A stretch of DNA of 64,000 nt from contig ML210146.1 in assembly GCA_004369085.1 (NCBI GenBank), positions 558,001 to 622,000 of the forward strand, read 5' to 3'. Within the stretch, counting starts at the first letter, position 1. Each line of letters opens with the position of its first letter. Source of the stretch: Coprinopsis marcescibilis. Its lineage: Eukaryota > Basidiomycota > Agaricomycetes > Agaricales > Psathyrellaceae. The translations under genes and the position numbers were made by a program. Shown in pieces: positions 56,379-64,000 of the stretch. Under the pieces are notes generated by a model. The model did not search any database, was not told the DNA's origin, and worked only from the letters and a program-made list of their open reading frames with translations.

Positions 56379-56745
56379 TCTTTCTATGAATGTGAGCGCT
56401 GTTGAACCCGAGGTTCTCGTAGGGCGGTTGTCTGCAGCCAGCGCGTATTCCACCAACTCAAATTTAGAACAACAGATTCGACCAGAGAAACCTCGACCGT
56501 TTTGAAAGTTCCGGTTACCCCATCACTTTAATTTTTGGCCCATAAGGAGAGACATTGGATACGATACACAGATAAATACACAAGATACCAACCATATACC
56601 ATGCTACTTAGTCCTTGACGCCCCAGAGTCAGAGTCCAGTAAACTGTAATCATCACGTGTAAATAATTAGCTCAGAGCGCGAATTTCAATCAAACCTCGT
56701 TTGCCTCAAACTTGACCTCAGATCTCAGAGCTGAAATTATTCTCG
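56379..56745. other. intergenic region upstream of Rpc37
   Basis: About 370 bp with no gene recognised; it holds a 3' UTR and the Rpc37 promoter. Confidence 0.4.
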
Positions 56746-57692
56746 ATGGATATCGACGACTCGCTGGACGACGAGCTCATCAGTACACTGCCAATCCATT
56801 TCTCCGATTCTCTCTCGCCGAACCTTCAACTGCACCAATTCCCTCTCTTGACACGTCCGCTGCAGGTTCCTCCTTCCGCTGAGCGGGCAGGCAAGCGCAT
56901 CGTCAGCCGCGTCAAGCCTAACACCAAACGCTACGAGATCCATGTTCCCGTAGACACACGTCCTGAGGTGTGGAACATTGATAAGGCGAAAGAGTTTGGC
57001 GCTTTTCGTGTAGATGACGACCGGGAGAAGAACCAAGAACAAAAGCTCAAGTTGAAGGAAGGTGAGGAGCCGCGGTTGAGCGAAATCCGTCTTCGAAGCG
57101 AGGAAATACATCACCAGGGAGTGTACGTCCTTGGTATCGTTAGAGATGGTACGTCATGCCACTACCTAATTATCTCTAACCGACGTTAACATGGGTGATA
57201 GGGAAGCTGCACATCCAGCCCATAAACGAGACTCATCAGATGAGGCCAAGCCTCACATATCTTGATGCCCAGTCTCGCAAAAATCGTAGGAGTGGTTACG
57301 ACTCGGATTCCGACGACGGTCCTCCACCTGATCCCGACGACCCTACACCTGCGGTCCTACAGAAAAAGGAAAAGAAAGCGGCAGGTGAAGCAAGGGAAGT
57401 GCAAGTGTCGGCGAAGAGGTCGGACGACAAGGGTGGATTCGCAGGGATTTCGGCTGCTAGGAGAGAAATCTTGCAGCTTATTCGTGCCGAGGAAGATGAA
57501 GCATGGGAGAACCTGGAGTTTTGTGATATCAAGGTGAGGCATCTGTACCTTTTACATCAGTGTATCCAACTGACGGCCATGCAGACTGATGCCTCAGCGA
57601 CAAGCTTCGAATCCATGTTCTCGCAGAACAATGATGTACTACGATGCGACAGCGATATCACGACTTTTGTGAAGGGCATCAAGGACTTGTAG
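56746..57692 (+). CDS. RPC37: RNA polymerase III subunit Rpc37/RPC5
   Basis: Subunit of the Pol III Rpc37-Rpc53 (RPC5-RPC4) heterodimer that acts in initiation and termination. Start MDIDDSLDDELISTLPIHFS, then SPNLQLHQFPLLTRPLQVPP, VSRVKPNTKRYEIHVPVDTR and EIHHQGVYVLGIVRDGKLHI (across an intron at about 57149-57201), then the 'Sin-like' helix MRPSLTYLDAQSRK. An acidic linker follows, with DSDSDDGPPPDPDDP, then AARREILQLIRAEEDEAW. A second intron, about 57533-57585, leads to the last exon ending VKGIKDL-stop. The order of motifs matches fungal Rpc37. It is 3.4 kb from Rpb8, another Pol III subunit. Confidence 0.87.
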
Positions 57693-58828
57693 TGCATCAT
57701 GCTGAACCTTGAGTTCGACAAAGCCTCACGTACGACCTTGCTTCCTTGGTCGCACTACAGCAACTGATTCTTCCTACATAGCTTCTGCGCGCCATGTCGC
57801 GGTTTTCCAAACACATGGACGAACCTTTTCCAAGGCACGGTGAACTGTCGTCATGGATCATCGCCGGGTGCTGGACTGTTTACTTTGTGTGCTTCGAACC
57901 GAAGCCCAAGTACTAGAGTCAAGTCGCCGTGGTGGCCGGAGACCATTCAAAAAAACCCTGCCGACTCTACAAGGTCTATTGCATACGACAATGGGTGTTG
58001 TGAAGTAAACACATGTTGTACTTATTCAGGGTCACATTCGTTTGAGATGTATAAAGTACGTCCTTGAAACCTGAACTTTCAAGTTCGCTTGATGATCCTG
58101 ATCCATGTACAATTCTCATATGTTCCTGTTTAAGTTAATTGAGAATCAGGTTTGTCGAGAACAGTTGAATGAAAGCCTCAGATGCCATCGAAGGCACAGG
58201 TTCACGGTTGGTTGAAGCATCATTTCAACGGTGTTGCTTGCAAGAGCTGTAATCACTTTTTAGCAGGCAGAGACCATCGGTGGATGCCAAGTGTTGTGAC
58301 GCTGCAAGCCGGCATTGGTATGCACTGGTGCACAACATCCAATGAAACGAAACGTCGTTGTTATGGATCCAGCGGGCAACAGACCGTATGTACACTGCAG
58401 ACGGAGAGGGGTTGGCGAGGATCACTACGGTTGGCATCCCTCTCGCTCAAAGTATGGGGACGAGAAAGGAGAGATACATACGGCATAAGGTAATTTTTGG
58501 ATTGCTATTACAGGACAGTATTGGACCTTGGAACTTGTAGCATATGACTGGTGGACTTGGGATGTTCGGAAAGAGCATCCCCTTGGCTAAAAGTAAAAGC
58601 CCGGAGAAGCATTCCTATCGCGTTGCTAGGGATGTTGGCTTTAAATGGACTAGCTTAGCTCCATGCAACTCTCAGTCACTGTCATTGACTATAATAGGCG
58701 TAGAGACGTGATCCCATAAAACCACCGTGTCCATAAAAATGCTGTCAGTTGACAATGACATCCGTTGAACATCCTGTCCTTCACAACCAGCCCTCTCCCT
58801 TGCTCGACGTACATCGACTTCATAGACG
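57693..58828. other. 1.1-kb gap with no confident gene
   Basis: The longest stretch without a supported gene. Several open frames under 110 codons exist on both strands, but none shows a known motif. One frame on the plus strand, at about 58354-58483 (with text like MDPAGNRPYVHCRRRGVGED), keeps some coding look but ends at a stop. It may be a decayed gene, a long 3' UTR with promoter, or a non-coding RNA; I cannot tell. Confidence 0.35.
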
Positions 58829-60317
58829 ATGCCCCACTATAACACGCGCCCGAAGGAGCCGAGCGGAAGCTACCATTGGCAAGGTTGGAGATCATTATCA
58901 ATATTGCACTCATCAGAAGCTAATATAATGATTTTTGGGAATCCCAGAAGCCTTGCCCGATAGGAAAACTACTCTTTCACGATCGCTATCCGAGTCACAG
59001 AAACCCTTTGGACGACGAGGGTCTAACCACGGCCCCGCACTAGCATCCAGTTCACATAATATCAGTGGACGCAGGAGCCGATCCAAGCTCCGGCGAGCGA
59101 CCTCTGCCTCGTCTTCAAATGACAACATCCAGTGGGGCTCTGGGGAAGACGTCCCCCCTTTGCCCTACTCTGCTCCTTCTTTCCTCGCCAGCAAATCTTC
59201 TCTCGTATCCTCAGAATCTGGCCACGGTCGCAAACGAGTGGACGCTATCCAATCCACTCCCAACCTCCCTCTCAGACCACCTTTCTCAGATGCCTCGAAC
59301 GTCGGAAACGTGGGGAATACCCTTTCTTCACGTTAGTCCTCAGCCCTGTCATTCCCTTTGTGACTGTTTCTGACATTCTCGTCATTGACAGCTGAGCAAC
59401 TGGAGCGGAGAAAGGCTAGCATGTCGAAATTGATGCGACATTTCGGGGAAAGTAGAATACCCGCGGAGCTAATTATAGCATCGCGGCTGAGCCTCGCGCC
59501 AGAGGACGCACCGGCAACACCACCTGTACCGAGCACACCATATTCTCAGCGTGCAAAGAGTCTTGATTTGCGACCACTTTCAGATCTCTTCGAATATGAG
59601 AACCAGGGAAAGGCTGAATTGAACAGGGCCCGGTCACTAGGGGTACGGAAACGTGGTTTGGATGGGGAAAAGCCTTCCCGCCTATTAGAAAGCGGCGGAG
59701 TACTGCAGCGCAAACTTAAGCGTGCCAGAAAAATCACAAAGGTGCGTACTTGGGTAACATTGTTGTACCTCCGCGTCCATTTAGTGACTTTTCATCAGAT
59801 ATTTGGGCCTGAAGTAACCCAAGACCTGCAAATGATGCTTGCAGAAAGTTGGGACAGAGAGCCCGAGATTCAGGAACAAGACGAGCCTGAATCTCCTCTC
59901 TATACCCCTTCTCATGCATCCCAGTACATTCCTTCGTTGCGACCTTCCAAGCCCTCGTTGACCGACCTGGCTCGGCTTGCATATGATTTGACCGACGACG
60001 AGGATATCGAAGAACCGGAGCCTGTAACGCCAAATTTGGACACACCAACCGAGGGGCAAAGCAGAAGGGTACAAAAGCTCGCAAAGTTCTTTGGTGTGAA
60101 CCAGGTTGAGCTCTCGCCGTCTATACTCGTCCCGACGTCCCCACCAATAGAACCATTACCGGTTGTAGAGATCCAGCCAGCTCAAGCAGGTGGGACAGAG
60201 ATTGATGTCCAGATCACTAGTCGCCGCTTTTGGGGAATGGGAATGGCGCCTAAAGGACCCAAACATGTCGAGATGTCCGATGCGATACACCAGCTGAGGA
60301 ATTTGAGAGCAGGTTGA
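58829..60317 (+). CDS. unrecognised protein with repeated K-L-x-F-G motif
   Basis: No known domain recognised. The start at 58829 (MPHYNTRPKEPSGSYHWQ) is chosen because its splice into the next exon (intron about 58885-58943) gives an open frame, EALPDRKTTLSRSLSESQKP; this first exon is tentative. Later exons join at about 59333-59391 and 59741-59798. Two related motifs are visible: RRKASMSKLMRHFGESRIPA near residue 160 and RRVQKLAKFFGVNQVELS near residue 350. The rest is Ser/Pro-rich (SRSLSESQK, DNIQWGSGEDVPPLPYS) and probably disordered, with an acidic stretch (DLTDDEDIEEPEP). Total about 420 residues. Similar basidiomycete proteins with this motif pair exist in my memory only as uncharacterised. 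Confidence 0.65.
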
Positions 60318-60515
60318 ACGGGGAACAGGAATCTAAAAGGTGGCTTGCGTCGAGAATGGCCAATCTATTATATGTAATCCTTTAATGTATACTTTGACCT
60401 ACACTATATAATGATCTTGGGGTTTCAAGTCCGAGCTCTGGGGTCTGAGGCGTACGTATATGAGAGCATAAGAACAGCAGATAATTTTGATGTACAATGA
60501 GTCCCGATCAAGGTA

Positions 60516-61131
60516 TCACCGTCGCAGGAGGATAAATACGGGGTCCCCAAGGACGACGTTCGAGATGTGGCGGTTTGAACCCGTCAAGGACATGAGCAAC
60601 CCCCCGAAGGATGCATATGCGGTGCTGACCGAAGATCAATAGAGTCACAGACAGAAATGAGGAGAACGTACACAATTTCTGCAGCACTGGCTCCGTCGTA
60701 TTTATAGACCTCGAAACCGGTTGAATACCTGGATTTTGTCGAGTCAATATGCCATAAAACTCACCTTTCCGTACATAACATAGTCATAATCGTCGTCCAG
60801 ACCCCTTCGCTTGCTATCAGGCCTCCAAACCTCATGCTCTTTCTCGTCCTCTTCCGTGTCACCTTTGGTTCCTCCGCGCATTAGTGACGAAGCGAGAGCA
60901 AGGGCGAAGCTTTGGTTCTCTTTCAAAGGAAAGAGTTCGATGTTATAGTCCAGCGTCAAATCCATATCATAGTTCTTCGAATGCGCGTACAGGCGGGAAA
61001 CTGATTCATAAATAAGGTGCTGAAGTGATTTGGGAAGTGGTCGAACCTCGATCGAACTTTTTGCCCTCCTTGTCGATGGCACTGATAGTGAAAATGTCGT
61101 CGAAAAGGATATTTGAAGACTGTGCTGCCAT
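60516..61131 (-). CDS. RPB8: RNA polymerase I/II/III common subunit Rpb8
   Basis: Shared subunit (RPABC3) of all three nuclear RNA polymerases, an OB-fold protein. Start MAAQSSNILFDDIFTISAID, then YDMDLTLDYNIELFPLKENQ, FALALASSLMRGG, WRPDSKRRGLDDDYDYVMYG, YDGASAAEIV and, in the last exon, TAYASFGGLLMSLTGSNRHI and FILLRR-stop. DDYDYVMYGK and FGGLLM are the strongest family signatures. Three introns: near 60998-61043, 60727-60766 and 60622-60672. Length of about 150 residues fits. The gene is divergent from the hydrolase-like gene across 157 bp. Confidence 0.94.
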
Positions 61132-61288
61132 TTTGAACGGGGATGGTAGTGGTACAAGGGCAAGTCAAGAATTTGTTTGTGCCAAGTGGTAACAAGACGC
61201 GTTGATTATTTGTTCCCAACTTGGGCTGCAGTTGTGATCGTCAAGTGCGACACCTTTTACTGCCAACGTCTTCTTCGTTCTGCTTACG
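61132..61288. promoter_or_regulatory. 157-bp divergent promoter, Rpb8 / hydrolase-like gene
   Basis: Two outward start codons 157 bp apart, so both promoters overlap here. No single motif stands out. Confidence 0.45.
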
Positions 61289-62069
61289 ATGTTCAGATAC
61301 TATTGGAGAAAATATAGGCTCTATCCTGTTCAAAACCGTATTTCAACTCCCATTCGTACCCTGGTTTCGTCCTCCCTCTTCGTGCGCATTCCTCCAAGCT
61401 CAGCACCCCGAGAGGCCCCAACTCCACTTGTTTTTGTGACGGCGAGCGAATGGGACCAAAGTTCAACGACCGAGTGCGTTTATGGCAAACCATGATTAGA
61501 GAGTAGATTAAACAAATTTTAGGATGGCAACACTGTCGTCCATGCTGGCTGAGAAAGGTTTCACTTCGCTACAGGTGGACTTGACAGCGCACCCCGATGC
61601 TAAGCATCGCACCCCGTCGGACAAGATACAGGCCTTTTCTGAAGGTAATGGGTCCATGAACTCAACTGCGACCGTAAGCTGAATAAATCCGGGATAAGAA
61701 CTGCGTTCTGTTGTCCGTTTGTCTGGAAGCCCCTTCCCGCCGGTCATCGTAGCGCGTTCAGCGTCATGTCTCATCTCACAACAGTACATTGAATCATATC
61801 CTGCCAAGGCTATGGCTCTCATCTCCCCGCCAAATACCAATGCTGATTTAGAGAGGACAAAGCTGGGAGAACCCTTCGACGAATTCACATACGAACCAAA
61901 GTTTCCGATTGCTGTCATTGACACAAAGGAGAGGGTGACTGAACTGAAGGCCAAGAATCGCTTGTGCAAAGACCCAAGCTCTTCTGTCGATATCATCACC
62001 GTATCCAAAACAGAGGGTCAACCTCTGCTGAACGCGCTAGAACTCTGGCTCGACGACATGGGGATTTGA
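61289..62069 (+). CDS. alpha/beta-hydrolase-like mitochondrial protein, altered active site
   Basis: The start at 61289 gives a basic, amphipathic N-terminus (MFRYYWRKYRLYPVQNRIST) that looks like a mitochondrial presequence. After it come PLVFVTASEWDQSSTTEMAT (first intron about 61468-61522), SSMLAEKGFTSLQVDLT and PPVIVARSASCLISQQYIES. The last is where an alpha/beta-hydrolase nucleophile elbow would be, but it reads ARSAS rather than GxSxG. Then KAMALISPP, FPIAVIDTKERVTELKAKNR and a C-terminal GQPLLNALELWLDDMGI. A second intron, about 61645-61699, joins SEELRSVVRL. About 220 residues. The hydrolase fold is inferred; activity is doubtful. Confidence 0.65.
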
Positions 62070-62190
62070 TATAATATACAGGCGGTGTATTAATACAAAT
62101 GCTTTGTGGTTTCTAGTGAACTACATGAGGGTATATAAGTATGGCATTAGGTTGTGGACTACCCTGTGAATATGTTAGTGACGCAAGCAA

Positions 62191-63278
62191 TTACAGTTCA
62201 TCTTTTTCTGTCCTCAGAATTTCCTGTTTTACTTCGGCGACGGATGCGAGACCTGGAAGTACAACCTTCCATGTCGCGCGGGCACCGAGAACTCTGCGCA
62301 CTTGATGCTGGATTAGCTCGTGCAGTTTTGGGATATTTGCAAGTTTTGCTCGACTGCCCATTAGCGACGTTGTCGTAAGGTCGAGTACGAAATTAGGTGA
62401 GATGCTGAATGTCAGGACCGGAGCTGGTGAAGCGGGACTCGGTGGTGTAAGGGATATCTGCAGGGTCGATCAAGTTAGGGAACGTGCCGGCGGCAACCCT
62501 CTGTCGCGTCAAACTCACCGAGGACTTGAATTGCGAAAGGGAAATGGTGAGGGAAATAGGCAACCGTGCAAAGGAAGGGGTGGGGTAGTTGAAGACATAT
62601 GATGTTGACAGTGACAGGGATAGTGTATCCGTATATATCGCGTCGAATTCGATTTCCTAGGACTCCGCGTCAACGCATGAACGCCTACTAAACGTGCGAG
62701 CTGGCACATACCTGGGGTGCGTCAGGACTATTGGGATCTGGCTCCCGTGTTCGTGCATGGAAAAGTGTCGGCGCAGATACGCCCAAGTCCACAGAATGTA
62801 CTTTGATTTGGTCCTACGGGAGGTTAGTACGGCCGACATGCTTGTACAGCTGTGCACGCACAAGGAACCCAGAGGGCCGAATCGTATTGGCATATGCTTC
62901 TATTCTTTGCCTCGCAATCTCGTCACCGTCTATTCCAGGCATGTCCCCGCGTAGCTTGGACCTGTAGACGTTGGCAACCTGGGAGAAGTCAGAACGCGCA
63001 CCGGCCACGAGACGAATTGGACAGACCTGTTGGAGGAGGACATTGAACCAGTCAAGCGACTCTGTAAGGTCTATGTCCGACTGGGAATGTGTTTCTGGGG
63101 CTTGCTTGAGATTCCTTTCGAACTGTGGGTGATAAGAGGTGGTTTCGAAGGGGTTCTGTGACGAGTCAAGGAAGAGGTATCTGAGTATTGTGCCCAAAAG
63201 AATGAGAACGGAAAGCTGTCCAAGAATCAAGCCCTGGGTGAAGGTGGGCTGGAATGTGAAGATATAGTTGTTGGACAT
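62191..63278 (-). CDS. MMM1: Mmm1, ERMES complex subunit (SMP domain)
   Basis: ER-anchored subunit of the ER-mitochondria encounter structure; its SMP domain transfers lipids with Mdm12. Exons 63278-62862, 62813-62712, 62656-62519 and 62457-62191 join to 924 nt, 307 residues. The N-terminus MSNNYIFTFQPTFTQGLILG, then QLSVLILLGTILRYLFL, is the single membrane helix. The SMP domain follows: LDWFNVLLQQVCPIRL, DQIKVHSVDLGVSAPTLFHA, VLTFSISPNFVLDLTTTSLM, KLHELIQHQVRRVLGARATW. The C-terminus ends RTEKDEL-stop. The KDEL sits on the cytosolic side in the known topology (see findings). It is divergent from Cdc123 across 106 bp. Confidence 0.93.
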
Positions 63279-63384
63279 TTTGCGGGGTAGAGGCCAAAAG
63301 ACCAGACGGAGGGCGTCGCCAGCCTGATGATTTGAATTTTGGCAGAAATCACCTGCCAAATTGGAATTACGCCCGGTCTCACGC
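63279..63384. promoter_or_regulatory. 106-bp divergent promoter, Mmm1 / Cdc123
   Basis: The shortest gap between outward-facing start codons in the window. The 5' UTRs probably overlap. Confidence 0.45.
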
Positions 63385-64000
63385 ATGCCTTCCTCTTTTT
63401 CTGCCATCGTCGATTGGCCAAATGCGCCTCTCACCGACAAGCTCGTTCGCAACGCCCTCAAGCCATTTGATACTCGTTATCTAGACAAGTCAGACGCAGA
63501 CACGCCTCTTTTGCAGTGGTCCAGCTACGACTGCATCAACCATGAATTGCTTCTGACACGGCCAAAGGACGTCCTTGCATCAAGTTACATCTTTCGCAAG
63601 GCTCTCATACGAAAACATTTTTTATCGCGCATAATCCATTCTTATTGCACAAAAAATCCCGACTCAGTCCTCAAACATGCTGCCCCTCTCACGTTCGAGT
63701 TGGAAATTTCCTTTGCCGACGAATTGGACGAAATGTGGACGGATGAGCTTTGGGAGTTGGGAGATCGTCTCGATAACGACGATACTTGGTGGATTCTCAA
63801 GCCGTTAGTAATCTAGAGCCCCTTTGAAACCAATATTGTCGATGGTCTCATTCGCATGCCCAGCGGAATGGCTGATCGCGGCATGGGCATCCGGCTCTTC
63901 GACTCCAAGGATCGTTTGCAGCAGATCTTCGAGGAGTTCGAGGAAGACGAGGACGCAGATGAGGAGTATGCCAGCGACACTGCCGTTGTCACCTCACAGC
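63385..64000 (+). CDS. CDC123: Cdc123, eIF2 assembly factor (3' end outside window)
   Basis: ATP-grasp chaperone that promotes binding of eIF2-gamma to eIF2-alpha/beta, and so translation start. The start at 63385 reads MPSSFSAIVDWPNAPLTDKL. Then LLQWSSYDCINHELLLTRP, LTFELEISFADELDEMWTDE and LDNDDTWWILKP. Across an intron (63803 to 63862) comes GMADRGMGIRLFDSKDRLQQ and an acidic IFEEFEEDEDADEEY. WILKPGMADRG is the ATP-binding signature of the D123 family. The window ends before the second half of the gene. Confidence 0.92.

Noticed and set aside
62402..62602. Plus-strand frame rich in Gly/Arg
   Set aside because: Antisense to Mmm1 exons 3 and 4 and the intron between them.

Overview
The window reads as gene-dense nuclear DNA of a filamentous basidiomycete, most likely an agaricomycete. 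Almost every gene is cut by several short introns of about 45-70 nt with GT-AG ends. Gaps between genes are often only 100-500 bp. The protein set (pheromone-type MAPK, Mmm1, Rap1 with BRCT and Myb, GYF, fungal alginate-lyase-like enzyme, alpha-arrestin) is fungal. I see no insertion sequence, transposase, prophage, CRISPR array or bacterial operon. All identifications come from reading translated exons; exon joins were worked out by hand from splice signals, reading frame and family motifs.

Layout. 1-10 kb: 3' end of a pheromone-type MAP kinase; a SAP-domain coiled-coil protein (minus); a cytochrome b5-FMN 2-hydroxyacid dehydrogenase ending in SKL, whose 3' end overlaps a convergent MBD4-type HhH-GPD DNA glycosylase; and a three-LIM protein. 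10-19 kb: an orphan multi-pass membrane protein, a J-domain protein and two unrecognised minus-strand proteins. 19-26.5 kb: a Sec7-PH Arf-GEF, pescadillo (Nop7) and, divergent from it, Sm D2. 26.8-32.4 kb: CDK11-type kinase, telomere protein Rap1 and mitochondrial D-2-hydroxyglutarate dehydrogenase. 32.7-40 kb: a large protein joining a CNH-like region to a GYF domain, convergent with an acyl-CoA synthetase ending in AKL. 40-46 kb: secreted alginate-lyase-like enzyme, Rab5 GTPase, alpha-arrestin. 46-53.7 kb: SWI/SNF subunit Swi1 (ARID), a DUF1764 protein, cyclin H, a GPI-anchored-like secreted protein and adenylate kinase Fap7/AK6. 54-64 kb: a second orphan multi-pass protein, Pol III subunit Rpc37/RPC5, an unrecognised protein, Rpb8, an alpha/beta-hydrolase-like protein, the ERMES subunit Mmm1 and the 5' part of Cdc123.

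The genes do not form one pathway, but themes recur: nuclear gene expression (Sm D2, Rpb8, Rpc37, cyclin H, CDK11, Swi1), ribosome assembly and translation factors (Nop7, Fap7, Cdc123), membrane traffic and organelle contact (Arf-GEF, Rab5, arrestin, Mmm1), and two enzymes with peroxisomal PTS1 tails.

Most interesting observations: three short telomere-repeat units (TTAGGG-type) packed into the 250-bp upstream region and leader of the Rap1 gene; a non-canonical GA-AG intron required to keep Sm D2 in frame; two GC-AG introns, one a multiple of three; a literal KDEL tail on Mmm1, on the side of the membrane where it should not work; a 12-bp stop-codon overlap between convergent genes that includes the PTS1 codons; and the CNH-like plus GYF fusion.
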